Shown here: one piece after another, positions 38,157 to 50,591 of the stretch
Position numbering within the stretch: the stretch's first letter is position 1
Layout: every line of letters starts with the position of its first letter
Assembly: GCA_032358255.1 (NCBI GenBank)
Contig: JAULBX010025585.1
Location: 1 to 59,001, forward strand
DNA from: Heterotrichella gracilis
Lineage: Eukaryota > Sar > Xanthophyceae > Tribonematales > Xanthonemataceae
DNA length: 59,001 nt
Reading direction: 5' to 3'
Made by a program: the position numbers and the translations under genes
Notes under the pieces: model-generated
What the model saw: only the letters and a program-made list of their open reading frames with translations
The model's database searches: none
Told to the model about the DNA's origin: nothing

Positions 38157-41100
38157 CTATGATGCATTCCCCCCCTCTCCCCCCAGCGCGGTGCTGTGAG
38201 TGAACAGGAACACCTCCAGTGGCCTCACCCCCGTGCGGTCAAGTACAGTGGGGTCTGGACCAAACATGCCACTGGGGTTGGTGATAACCTGTGTGGGTGG
38301 GGAGGCAGGGGTGAATAACCGTGGGTGTGGGGTGCAAGCCAGGTGCCATCTGGGGGCACCAAGGGGGGGATCAGGATCAAGGGGAATGGTGGCAGGGCCT
38401 GGAACAGCGCCGCAACAGCAGGGGTGGTGACAGCCTGGGCAAGAGGGGAAGGGGAGGGGAGGGGAGGGCAGGGGAGGGGGAGAGGGGGAGGGATCAAGAG
38501 GCCTCAGGCGGCAACAGTTGCGTGCCGTCAGTGTTCTAGGGTTTAGGGTTTGGGGTTGTCGACAGCAGGGCCTATAGGCTTGCAGGCACAAGGACAGGAC
38601 GGCCCCCACCGTTTTCTCCTAAACTTGGCTCTTCCGTTTTGCTCAAAAGAGCCCAATCCCCCTTCCATCCCCACCCGCACCTGCATGCGCGAGTCCAGGG
38701 TCCACTCCCATCCCCACCCTGTCTCGCACCACCGTGGCTTGGATGGCGGGTGAGGCATGGGCACATCCAGGTCACCCCAGGGATCGCTCTGATCCCAGAA
38801 GGAGTCGCACAGGGGGCCCGAGTGGCGCATGCTGGTGTAGCCTAGAGCCTAGGGTGAGGGGAGGGGAGGGGGTGTAAAGGAGGGGGGTAGGGGCAAAGTG
38901 TTGTGTATGCAACATTAAGGTATGATATGCGAGAGGTATGCCTGCTGTGCCACGAGGTCACCAGTCCTTCCTCCACTTGGATGGGCGATCATTGCAGTAG
39001 GTATACCGCATACCACATGCGCATCCGGTTTACCATATACTGTGTGTTGGCGAGGCAGGGGGGGCCTGCATTGTGGGCACGAGAACATGCAGCTGCGGAA
39101 ACGGTGCATGCAGATGGAGGCGCCTCCATCAGCATGTGGAGCGGGACGATGCGGGCAGTGGGTGGTGGCAAGAGGGAGAGATGCAGGCGAGTGTGACAAT
39201 GTGGGCGCGAGAGTTGCCCACAATGCGCAATCAGCAAAGGAATGCATGGCCTAGACCACGCACCCTTACCAGCATGACCCGCAGCCCCCTGACCAGCTCC
39301 GCCTTGGACAGATATACACCCTAAGGGTCAAACCCTACACCCTGAACCCTACACCCTTACAATGACCTCCGCACCTCCCTGGCCAGCTCCTCCTTAGACA
39401 AATATACAAAAACCCTACACCCAAAACCCTACACCCTACATCCCAACCCTACACCCTCACCAGCATGACCCTCCCCAGCTCCTCCTTGAACAGACAATAG
39501 AAAACCCTACACCATATATCAAAACCCTACACCCTGAACCCTACACCCTTACCAGCATGACCCTCCGCAGCTCCCTGACCAGCTCCTCCTTGGAAGGCGC
39601 CCACCTGATGTCATTTCTATCCAGCGGCCACTCAACCAGCACCACGCGCGGCGGCGGCCGGGACTTGAAGGCCAGGCGGAAGCCCATGAGGATGCGCGCC
39701 GCCTGGCGGTGTGCGGCCACCCGCACGGCTGCGATGGTGCCGCCAGCGCTGTTCACGGCAACCTGGGGGTGTGGAGGGGTGGATGGTGGGTGTGTGAGGG
39801 GGCGGCCTCAGAGGGATTTATGTGTGTTGGTCTGAAACCCTGCACCCTGCACCCTAAACAGGGCGGCCTTTGAAGGCCAGGCGGAACCCCGTGAGCATGC
39901 GCGCCGCATGGCGGCATGCGGTCATGCGCAGGGCGGATGTCGTCCTGCCCAACTGCGTCCACACCCTCTGCACTGCATGTCCGCAACCCTGGACAAGCTA
40001 GCTGCGTCTCGCTGCCCAGTGCATAACAGTACTGGATTAATGACCTCGATTGTAAGTCATATACGGTATCTTACCCAGAAGTGGAACAAACACAGAGGGC
40101 ACATCCAGTCCTCCCCACACCCACCCCCCTGCATGCCCGCCCCACCCCCCACTCCCTCCCTTCTCACCTGCGTGGACACCCTCTGGACCGAGTGCTCGCA
40201 CCCCCCTGCCCCCACCCTCTCCACCTCGCTGTCCATTGCATAGCCATACCCAAAGGCCTCGCTGGACTGGTGGGTGGCGGCGGTGGTGGTGGTGGTGGTG
40301 GTGGTGGTGGTGGTGGAGGGGCGCAGCCGCGTGCACACAGCGGGGGAGGGCTGGAGACCAACAGCAACCTGGAGGTGGGGGGGGGGGGGGGGGCAGCGGG
40401 TTTGAGATGGCGGGAGAGGGGAAGCACTGCCTGAGCAGGTGCAGAGGTGGGTATTGCCTTGTCTGGCATGCAGAATGGAGGCAGACACGGGATCGCCATG
40501 TCCTTTTCTGCCGTACCATGCCTTGCATATTTTGCCATGTCCTGACATGCTTAACTTGGTTTCGGAGCCTTGCCACAGTTTTCCCCCCTGACTTCCACCA
40601 CCACCCATGACCCCCTGCCACCCACCTTGAACAGCTTGAACCTCCCCCTCAGGTTGTTATATGCCAGGCTGGACTGGAGCGCTGCCAGGCTGCGGGGGGC
40701 AACCTCAAAGGCTGCGACGTGGATGCCGCGGGAGGCGGCGAGGAGCGAGAAGCTTCCGTAGCCTGGGCCATGGGGTGGGGGTGGGGTTTAGGGGAGGGGA
40801 CAGGCTGCATGTAGTAATAAGAGTAATAATAATAATAAACAGATAATAATATAACAATATAAACAATCATTGTTTCCATACGAAAATTAAACAATCATGA
40901 TGATAATAATAAGAGGCTGGGCGCATGCTTAGAGGTGGTGGCGGAGCTAAGGTGGTCACCGAGGCAGGGCCTCATGTTGCCCCACAGTGCTTATGACTGA
41001 GCACTCCAATCTCCACATTCCCCAGCCCTGGACATGCTCCTGCATCCCCTACCAGGTGAACCCACCCGCACCAGTGCCACTGCCCCTACCCCCCATCCCC

Positions 41101-44100
41101 ATCCCCCGCCCACCTGCGCCAATGTCCATGACCGTCTCCCCGGGCCGCACCCCCGCCAGCGCCTCCCCATACGTCTCAAACCCCCCTGGCACGCGTGTGA
41201 GCGGGTCAAAGGCCCCATGCATGGACAGCTCGTGAGACACATCCGCCCCCGCGTAGCTATCTCCCTGACCCAAGCTGTGCACCATGATGGCCAGGGGGGG
41301 GCGAGAAAAAACATCAACGGGGTAGAGCTGGCGCTGCAGGGCGGCCCAGGCGACTGCGTCAGCCGGGGAGAGGGGGGCGGGGGCGGGGGAGGGGCCGGCG
41401 GGGGGTGGCGGGATTGGGGGAGGGGGTTGGTGGACAGCTGGTGACAGGGATGGGGACTGGAGGGGGTTCTTCCAGCTGCCCATGAGGAGGTGTTGGGCGT
41501 ACGCGTGGGGGTGCAGGTGGCGGTAGTTGGCGTGGGAGGCCACCGCCACCAGGGGGAGTATGCGCACGTGGTGGCCGTCACCCTGCGAGGGGAGGGAATG
41601 GAGCCAGAGATTCAGCACATGAGGTATGTGTGGAAGCGCCAGCATACCCTGACGTAGAATTTCAGGTGATGCGCCAAATTTCCTGCTTCTCTTTTCACGA
41701 TGGGAGCGCTTCAACGGCGGCCATGATACGTGGCGGTAGAACACAACCCTGGCAGATGCTTCCACAACATGGAGATGCTGATATGATTGATATGATGCTA
41801 ATGCCGCCACCCCCCCCACGCATGAATCAATGCCAAAGATATGGCATTCATGATGGGATCGCCACCAAACCCTCCCCCGCTGCCTCACCTTTGACGGAGG
41901 GTGCGCCTCAGCAATTGCCATGACGGCGCGCGTCCACGCCCCCGGCCCCGTGCGGCCTATGGTCTCCCGCACATACCCCCCGCTGAAGTCGCTCCCCATG
42001 CTGCCCACGATGCTGTCGCTCACCATGGCCAGTGCAGAGTGGCCGGGCACCGATGCCAGGAAGTAGTTGCACAGCTGATGGGGAGGAGACATCGTTAAAG
42101 ATTTAATGGCTCAAAATTATACAACATATAAACAGTTTTTTAGAAAAACTTTTCTCTTCATATTTACCACTTTTGTCCATGTACTGATACTTTTAATTTA
42201 GCACTTTAACTAGCTTTAGATATTACAAGGGAATGGTTGCTGTGTACCGGTGGGATTGAGATCACGCTGTGTACCGATGGTATGATCACCGGCGGGATTG
42301 AGATGCCGCTGTTTAGGGATAAGGGTTAAATGTTGGTGTTTGCTGGACATAATACGGTAGTGAGTGCAACCTACAGTAGGGTTTGCGTGCTGCAACAGAG
42401 CGGTGCACTGCACAGGATTTGCTTGCGTGAGCAAGCGGTACCCTCAACTAGGGTTTTGCTATGCAACTGGAAAATACCACCCTATAGGGTCTGTGCGCTC
42501 AGGCCCCCACCTGCCGGAACGACCCAAAGTCCGAATCCAGAAAGGCCTCATAGCTCGGACACTCGTGTTCCAGTGCAGCAATGAGCCTATCCCCGGGATT
42601 GATGAGCGTGTCTAGGGGTTTGATGCACACCACGTCCGCATCAGCGTAAACCCCCCCATAGTGGAACAGGACCAGGTACCTGGGGAAGGGAGGGCATGGT
42701 CACTTGTCAATTCGATCACTTGTTATTTTGATCATGAATCAAATTAATGATTTGTCGATTTTGGCAATGTGGGCATGACTCGAGGGTAGCATGTGTGTCC
42801 TCAGGCGGTGTGCCTGACCGGGTGTGGCGTGTTGCATGGCCTGAAATTGCTGTGGGTGGCCATGCAGGTTTAACAGCAAATGAGCATGGCGCGCTCATGA
42901 GCACATGCACAGTGCACACATGGTGTCTGGGGCAGCAAATGCGTGCACCACATCGGTGCATGTGCTCCCGCCCCTCCCCTTCACCTGCACATATCTTCCC
43001 TCTTTTCACCGCGCAAAGCCACACAGGTCGGGTAGGGTAGTAGTGGGGGGAGTGATGCAAGTGATGCCTGCCCATATGCCTGCCCATATGGGGAGCACAA
43101 ACGTGCACCACAGCAGCCCCAGATGACCCCACATCCCCTCCCCCACCCCCTCCCCCACCTGCAGAAGTCTGCCCTCTCCACCGCCTTCTTCAGCGCCGCA
43201 TATGCCGGGTAGTAGTGCGGGAAGCTGCGCTTCACCAGGCCCTGACACCTGTCGTGGTCCCACAGCTCCTGGCGCCAGGAGGGGTTGAGCTCGCGCCAGG
43301 TGGCAAGGTACTGGCGCACCTCGCTGGGGAGGGCGGAGGAGTTGCGCACGGTGGTGTGGATGAGGCGGGGGATGGCGATGTCTCCCCTGACCACCTGCGA
43401 CAAGCCATGGCGTGGTTGTGGCACTGGCTGTTTAGGGTTAAGGGTTTAGGGTTTAGACTCTGATGTACTCTGCGCTACACTGTAGAAGTGTGTACAGTTG
43501 CAAGGACAGTTCATGGTGGGATACGAGTAAGCTAGGCCTAGCTTTAGAGCAAAGTGGGCTGGGTAACCAGAGTTGTCAGTGTGCTCCTGGCGGGGGTGAG
43601 TGACATGTGATTGTGCAGCGCCAGGGTCACTACTTTTGAATAGGCGGGAGTGAAGTGAGGGGTACTTGAGGGTTACAGGGTGGAAGGGGGTTGCTCTCTC
43701 AGTGGCAGATCGCGTCAACTTGAAACCCTCTTAAGGCCATGGTGGCCAAGGGGCATGGGACACAGCAAAACCCCAAAGGTACAATTGAGACCAACCCTTC
43801 AGCAGTGCCCATTACCACTGCTTGTGTAGCTATACGACCACCAATTCCTTTTTGAGGATCTGTCGTAGTCGCATTGTAACTTAGAAAGCGTCTGAATTAC
43901 GGGACAGTACCAAAATGTGACCAGTCGTTGTTGGGTACTAAAGGCATGCCGTGGGCCGATGCATTGTAGCTATGATACGCACGTGATGGACTGCCAGGAA
44001 CAACCGGCAACTTGACGTTTGAAATGTGACGTGCTATGCCTGCAACGGGCCAGGGAACAACAGCAACGAGCACGAGAGACAACACAGCCGTCAGCAGGAC

Positions 44101-44416
44101 GCAAGTGTGGTCAGCAGGACGTCACCCACTTGTCAGATCAGTGGCCAATCTGGACGTTGATCCGAAGGCCGTGGAAAGAACTTTCATACAGACGGGCATA
44201 GGGCAACGACGACCCATTCTCGATCGTTGCCTCGCTGGTAACCATCAAGTTTATTCCACGTACCTGTGCCGGAGGCTGGGACTCCTTTGAGCCAAACGCC
44301 CACCATGCCCAACCCGTCGCCAGGATGAAAAGCAGAGCGTACGTCCACAGAGAGCTCGCTAGCCTTGACAACAGTGGTTGCGGTCGCCTGGCCCCATCTC
44401 TGGAGTAGGCATACAT
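38157..44416 (-). CDS. Fusion of OCH1-like glycosyltransferase and FkbM-like methyltransferase, type II membrane protein
   Basis: Ten exons: 44264-44416, 43159-43394, 42511-42679, 41889-42074, 41114-41582, 40626-40762, 40168-40368, 39553-39762, 38681-38848 and 38157-38288, 686 residues. A short basic cytosolic tail and one membrane anchor (about 20-41, LASSLWTYALLFILATGWAWWAF) predict a Golgi type II enzyme. Residues 52-330 or so are a glycosyltransferase with a DXD sugar-binding region. IPRLIHTTVRN opens it, YADADVV (Asp143, Asp145) is the DXD, and NYFLASVPGH and RTGPGAWTRAV follow, as in alpha-1,6-mannosyltransferase OCH1 relatives. Residues 390-590 resemble FkbM/Methyltransf_21: SAM motif I ETVMDIGAGGYGSFSLL (Asp401), then HVAAFEVAPRSLAALQ and PPPRVVLVEWPLDRND. 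The two are linked by a Pro-rich hinge, and an 11-Thr run sits between methyltransferase motifs. Likely role, inferred: adding and O-methylating sugars on wall glycoproteins or polysaccharides. Confidence 0.82.
39262..39496 (-). repeat. Three echoes of exon 8's 3' end with TGTAGGG
   Basis: Copies of GAGGAGCTGG...GGGTCATGCTGGT(A/G)AGGGTG (sense) lie at 39455-39496, 39355-39400 and 39262-39310, downstream of the real exon end (39553). TGTAGGGTT heptamer variants lie between them. Confidence 0.85.
39866..39936 (-). repeat. Echo of internal exon 8 sequence in intron 7
   Basis: About 70 nt match exon 8 at 39661-39733 (GAAGGCCAGGCGGAA(G/C)CCC...GCGCGCCGC) with scattered differences. It is preceded by CACCCTAAACAGGG. 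Confidence 0.75.
40281..40393. repeat. Coding ACC repeat and G/C homopolymer at intron edge
   Basis: 40281-40314 is a GGT run on the plus strand, coding for poly-Thr in the minus-strand fusion gene. 40377-40393 is a run of 17 G, which in sense is the poly-C part of the pyrimidine tract before exon 7. Both are slippage-prone. Confidence 0.85.
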
Positions 44417-45830
44417 CCCGTTTACACTGAGATATAGACGCCCAGAAGAATCAGGTGTGCGCACGCTGTCACGGCTGTCTGCCACCAACCCACACCAAGA
44501 GGGCTGGCCATTGCATCAGTAGACGATACCAACACGACAGCGAGCACCGGGCTGTTGGACCGTCAGCGAGGGTGGCATCTTTGCTTTTGGGCTTCATGCC
44601 AATGCCAGGTGGCCCCCCAACATCATGGCTTTATGGCCCATAATTCGATTGTGCAGTGCGACACCTCTACTTTTCAACCTTTACTCCGCCCTGATTTCAT
44701 GGGTGTGCATATTCATCCAGCCGGCACCCGTGAAAGAACGGCAAGCCGATTTGATATCGGTTACAAAAGGCGCGGTCTGACGCCTGGCACGACGTCACGG
44801 GGTCCAAACTCCTGAGTTTAAAACTCCAGTGACTCACGGTGCAGTTCTCTAACCCTAAACCCTAAAGTGGTGGGCCACATATCAATGAGCCTCGAGGCTT
44901 GCCATTGGCCCAAGAGGCACACGCCACCTGCAGCGAGTCCCTAAGGTGGCAGCTCTGCTCGGTTGTGATCTGGTTTGGTGAAAAGGCACACAGTGGCCTT
45001 GTGAATGCCATAAAAGGGTTTTCCTGCTTGGTTGCTCAACTGAAAGCACCCCAAGACTGGGACGATAGATCTAGAGAAGTCAATTCGGGTAAAATAACAT
45101 CTACCAGTACCGAGCTCGGATCTGGACACAAGTACATACTGACCAGCTGCCCCTCCATGGCCTGGGCAGATCCATGGAACTGGCTTGGTCATTAAACTCT
45201 TGAGTAAATTAGTACATACTGTTGATCACCAAGTCAAAGCGCCTCGCCACCTTTGCAATCAGCCATATATTATTCATTCCCTGCAGCTAGTCACATAGTG
45301 TCTATTATCCAGTACGCTGTGGCTTACGGTGTACCCATGCGCCATAGATAGCACATGCCTAAAATGCAAAACTCAACATGTTGTAGGCTGTCACTACTGA
45401 AGGCCAAAAAAGAATCAACACTGCAGAAATTACTATTGCAAATAAGAACTTGACTAGGCCATAATTTCATAGCATGGGGTTCTCGTCCAAAGCAGTTGTC
45501 TTGGTAGTAGCAACAGTAACGCATGCCACGCCTGCAACGGTGTGCGTGTGCCACCTGTCCATAAACTGCGAACACTGAAGGACAACAGTCAACATATATC
45601 GTTGTGCGTTTCTTTTGTTGCAAAATTTGCCTTAGGATCGTGTAGATTGTAGCAACAATGACCCCGCCCCAACGGAATATCAACACTAAAAACGCTCGAC
45701 AATGAACAGCTACTGTTCTGCATGCCGCAAAATGCAGCTGGTGACCTCGCGGCCACCAAAGGCTCACGGCTAGAAGACCAGGCTGCCTCTATGGCCCATA
45801 CTATGGCATTCGCCGCCAAACACCTGCCCT
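44417..45830. other. Spacer between SxIP gene 3' end and fusion-gene 5' end
   Basis: Open frames here (for example 45324-45767 minus) lack the codon bias of real exons. It holds the promoter of the fusion gene and the 3' UTR of the upstream minus-strand gene. A CCCTAAACCCTAAA stretch occurs at about 44852. Confidence 0.45.
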
Positions 45831-48800
45831 TCACTGCCCTTTGCTGCTGCGCCTCTGGCCAAACAGGCAGCTCCACCACCTGCCCCGGGGCACTGGGCCA
45901 TCCTCCCCCTCCACGCACACCTTGACACCCACTGTGGATACCTCCTCCACTGGTGTTTCAACCTCCAATGCCATTGACAATGGTGGCTCGGGAATTGGCA
46001 CCTCGCTTGCTTCCGAGGGCTTGGCGGAGGGGGCGGGGGAGGTGCAGGTGCCCTTGCGAGTGAACAGGGGCGGGCGAGGGTGCAGGCGGATGGCGCTGGC
46101 TACGCTGGCTTGGGACACCTCTGAGCCCTGGCTGCTGGTGCGCTGGCGGGCCTGCAGGGGGGGAGGGCAAACCATGGCTTACTAATAGTAGGCATAGGTG
46201 ATATAGTTGAGAAGGGCAAACCATGGCAAACTAGCAGATCCAAAGCGACTCGTGCACCAGCAGCCACAATGCAAGCTGCATTACAATTTTTGCGTGGTGC
46301 TCTGTGGTGCCTCATGTTGCTTCAAATGACAACAGCAATAACCCTACCACGAGCAGGGTGCAGCACCCTGTACCCTAGCTAACCGTGCCAGCCCACTGTG
46401 TGTGCCACGCTACCTTGATGGCCACTGCACGCGCCTCCTCTATCGATGCCTGTGCTGATGGCACCTCGCTTGTTTCCGATGACTTGGCGGAGGGGTGGGG
46501 GGAGCTCCCCCTTGAGGGGGTGCGGGTGGGGCGGGTGGCCTTGGGACGTGTGGAGGCAAGGTGGGCGCTGGTCTGTGGCAAGTGGGGTAGGGTTAATGGC
46601 CAGGCTTTAGGGTATTACGAGGCTGTAGCATGCAAAGAACAGGGATGAAGTTATTTTGGACTTTGGGCTGATCCCTGGCAATGGATCCACAGTGTATGTG
46701 AGCATGTAAGGGGTGCACAACAACAAAAGCAACCATAAACGCCCACATAAACCCTACAGTAGGGTAATACAAATGTGACAGCCGCACCTCTCTTCCCAGC
46801 GCCATCCTCCGCTGGCGCATCTTGGAGGGGGGGCTTGATGCTGCCACGGCGGGGGGCCTGGTGCTGGTGTCAGGGACGGGTGGGGGGATGCTCACAGCCT
46901 TCTTCACTGAGTCACCACCAGCCACACCCACACCACCAGCCACTGCCACTGTCTCGGTGGGTGTCACAACATGCTCCAGTGCTGGTGCCACCCTCGCTTT
47001 CTCCACCTCCTCTGGCTGTGCTTCACCCCCTTGCTCTGAAGTGACAGGTGTTGCCTCGACTGCCTCCGCCACCGCAGTGGTTGGTTGGTCCAATGGCTGC
47101 GCTGCGTCCGCTGCCTGCTGGGGTGCCGAGGCCTCGCCATGCGCACCCTCAAATTCCTCCACTACACCCTCGCCAGTACCCTGAATAGGGTTTTCACACC
47201 CCTCCTCCGACTCCGCCCTGGGTAGGGTTTCCACCGCAAGAGCGCCATCCCCCACAGTGGCAGCAAACTGCCGGGGCTGCTCATCGGGGCATGCATCCCC
47301 AGCGGGAGCGTCCTCCACCTGTGGGGATTGCTGCACAGCTGCGGGCTCCGTCCCAGTGGGACCATCACAGCAGACTGGGGGTTGCTCCGCGGGTGGCGCA
47401 TCCACAGAAACGTAGGTCTCAGGCCCCTGGGGTTGCCCCACAAGGGGTGCCTCACTGCAGTTGGCGCCCTGAGGGCCGTGGGAGTCCCGCGCTGCAATGG
47501 CGCCCGCACCACCAATCTCCGGGGGTTGCTGCGCTGCAACACCATCCCCAGGCACGATGCTGGGAAGTCCCTGGGGTCGCTGCACCCTCTGTGCATGCCA
47601 GGCATTGATGGCAGCCTGCAACGCATCAGACTATTGAAAAAACGAGAGAGAAACAGTTGGAAAGAAAGTTACAGAACATACGCAGCCTGTACCTCCACAG
47701 GACCGCTGGTGACAGTCACAACAGGGTTGTGTGCAAAGAGTGAGCGTGCCAATGGGATTGATGTCAAGGTGGTTTCAAGAGCACATACAGCATTTGACGG
47801 AGTCCGGAACCCCATTTCCTTTGCCCCTGCCCCTCTGGCTCCCTACCTCGACAGTATCAATCTCCTGTTTGCTGCAGGCCATTGATGCTGCCCTGCACGC
47901 CGCAAGTTCCTCAATTGTGTAGGTGCCCTTCTTGATCTTCATGAGGTACATGAAGATGCGCTGCAGGTGGGGGGGCAGGCAGGCAGCCTCCTGCGGCACA
48001 GGCCCGCTCCAGAAGACCTGGCGGGTAGGCCCTGTGGTGACCAGGTCGACTGGACGCCTGGTTGCTGGTGCTGGTGCAGCGGGGCCAGCACGTACACTCC
48101 AGGCATTGATGGCAGCCTGCAACGCATCATATTGTTAATTAAAACAAGAGATTAACAATAGAAAGATATATACAAAACAAGAGACTATTAATAAAAAAGA
48201 AAAACACAAATCATAAAGCAGCCTGCCCTTCAACAGGACACGCTGGTGATAGTAACAACAGGGATTCCTGCAAAGAGTGAGCCTGCCAAATTGGTTTACA
48301 ACAAGGTTTCAGTAGCACACGCGGCATTTTTATAAGTACCCCCCATTACCCTTGCCACTGCCCCTCTGTCTCCTACCTCGACTGTATCAATCTCCTGCTT
48401 GGTGCAGGTCTGAGATACGGCCCTGCACGCCAGAAGCCCCTCATCTGTGTAGGTGCCCTTCACGATCTTCATGAGGTACATGAAGATGCGCTGCAGGTGG
48501 GGGGGCAGGCTGGCAGCCTCCCGAGGGATGGGCCCTGAGCTGAGCCTTTGCCTAATTGCTGTTGCGATTGCGGTTGCTGCTGCTGGTGAGATTGGTGCTG
48601 CTGGTGGGATTGGTGCCGGTGCTGGGGTTGGTGCTGTTGCTGGTTGGGGAGTGTCTGGGAATGACAGGGCACGGGCGGTCGTGCTCCGCTCACGGCCTGC
48701 ACCAGGAAAGGAGCGGAGACATATAAACTTGTTGCCTCAGGATCTGCTGAATTTCAAACCCACCCACCAGCAAACAGCTCATGGCTACTACCCCCCCACT

Positions 48801-50591
48801 TCCCACCCATTCCCTGCCCATTCCTTGGGCCCAGTGCCGCCCCCTACCTGAGCGGTGGTGCTTCTTGTGCCTGCGTGACCTCCTGTGACCCTTGCTGCCC
48901 TCGGTACACAAGGGGGGGGAGGGGATGCGGCTCTGGCGGCGCATGGTGCGGAAATCCTCACTGAGCTTGAGGCATTGCGGGGCCCCGGGGATCCTTGTTG
49001 CAGCCCTGGGGATGGCAAGGGGACAAATGACAATCCGATGCAATGATGGTAACAGTAAAGCAGGGCGCCCACAGACCTCATACTGTGATGCATGGTACAA
49101 TATCTTCCGAAGGGTGGTTCCCTATCCCACAGAGGTGTGTAGGCAAGACCAAGAACTTGCAAGTCATGTCATGTGCAACAAGAAATGCGCCAGCATGTGC
49201 ACACCAATTCCATGTGCCTGCAACATCAAACCACAGGCACCTGCAAAATGCCCCTGCTTACCTGTTGGCCAGCCACCTGTCAGGCTTGGCAGCGGCGCTG
49301 GCTGCTGGGGATGGGGACAGGGGCAGGGTGGGGATCTTGGAACTGGATGCTGGCCGCGACAGGCTGCGTCCCAGGGACTGTGCTGGGGATGCGGAAGGAG
49401 GTCTGGGGATCCTGCTTGCTGCGCCAGCGCATGATGGGTGTAGTGGGGGTCTCAGAGAGGAGGGCCTTGTGGTGAAGTCGCATGCCGCGTTGTTGAGGCG
49501 GCATGGGCCGGTGGGTGTGGCCAGCTGTGGGGTGACGAGTGGAGCGGAGGGGGAAGGGCTGGGGCGTGGGATGCGGGAAACGCCTACGGGAGGAAGTATA
49601 GTTGTAGATTTGAGAGGAGGCAAAGACAGCCTTCTTAGGGTTTAGGGTGCAGGGTGCAGGGTGCAGCCTTAGCTCTTGCACAGGGGATATATTAAGAGAG
49701 GGAAGATTATTCTGTACTTGCATCTAGTGCATCGAGTGGTTGTGCAATGCAATGTGATGCCATCCTGATTAGCGACTTGTCACAAAGCTGTGCACAATAC
49801 CTCATCACATACTCTGTAACAGCAACTACACATGCAGAGAACAGGCAAGGTCTGTACAGTTCCCACAAGGGCAGCTGCTGAAGAGCGTGCACTTAGCCTA
49901 CACCATGGCATAGCGCATACATTGGTCGGGTGTGCTTGGCGGCTGCCGGCTGAGTACTGGTGCGGTTCCTCTGTTGTTGGTGATGGCGGTGGCCAAACCT
50001 CTGGCGGTCATGTTGGAGGAGAGGTGGGGACTGCAGCTGCACAACCAGGTAGGAAAACACGTCAGGTGTCATGTAACAGAGACATATGAAACCCTGCCAC
50101 TGTGCGCAGGCAAGCTGGAAGGGTGAAGCAAGGTAAAAAGGAGAAAGGCCTCTCTATCTTTGTATCCTCTAAGTAGGGTTCACATCAATAACGGCAGCAC
50201 ACACACCCCCAGCACTGCCTGTACCCCCTCAGACCTACCATACGTCCAGTGAAATGACACTGGCGGCCTGCGCTTCCTTCATCTTGCTTGCAACCGGGGA
50301 TGGCACCAGCCTGCGGCTCAAGGAGGGTTTACATGGTTGGCATATGTACTCCAAGGTTGGGTTCTCAGCCATTTTTTGCTGACAGGTACAGGGCACAGCG
50401 ACTGTCAATGCCTCGAGGCATATCCTGGCAATTTGCCCCCACAGGAGATTTAGCAGCAACCGTGGAGAAAGAGGTCTACCAAGTTTGGGCTATAGTTTCC
50501 ACCACGCATTGTGTACGTACCAGTTGTCATCGGACGTGCCAAACTCCACGTCGGCGCGTTGAATGACGAGCTGGCACTCGGGGTTGGCCAT
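45831..50591 (-). CDS. Disordered protein with five S/T-x-I-P motifs and duplicated 54-residue module; candidate microtubule plus-end binder
   Basis: Ten exons: 50521-50591, 50239-50310, 49921-50030, 49262-49583, 48848-49005, 48377-48696, 47847-48116, 46788-47615, 46414-46572 and 45831-46151, 876 residues. No family recognised. Residues 85-245 are Ser/Pro/Arg-rich, with SRIP (87), SRIP (141), SKIP (166), TRIP (195) and SRIP (217) in basic Pro/Ser surroundings. That is the known EB1-docking pattern of plus-end tracking proteins. Exons 6 and 7 each contain one copy of a helical module, EAA(S/C)LPPHLQRIFMYLMKI... ending KQEIDTVE. Exon 8 adds a 276-residue Ala/Pro/Glu-rich acidic stretch. Exons 9 and 10 share a weak SAK(S/P)SE(T/A)SEVP repeat. 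The C-terminus is basic (CLFGQRRSSKGQ). The start Met (MANPECQLV) is the first ATG. The microtubule role is inference from the motifs only. Confidence 0.75.
47597..48540 (-). repeat. Tandem duplication of exon 6/7 with introns
   Basis: About 500 bp is duplicated. Exon 6's second half plus the following intron and the first bases of exon 7 (48098-48540) correspond to exon 7's second half, intron and the start of exon 8 (47597-48010). The AAINAW exon start and the introns are still alignable by eye. Confidence 0.85.

Noticed and set aside
40037..40621. Poly-His and poly-Trp/Gly open frames around 40281-40314
   Set aside because: They are other frames of the ACC/GGT trinucleotide run. The phase-consistent reading is poly-Thr in the fusion protein.
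45104..45120. TACCGAGCTCGGATC, resembling a cloning-vector polylinker
   Set aside because: Only about 15 nt match from memory and the flanks show no vector sequence, so it is probably chance. A vector-screen search would settle it.
45324..45767. 147-codon minus-strand open frame, Cys-rich
   Set aside because: No codon bias, no recognisable motif, mixed AT content. It looks like a chance ORF.
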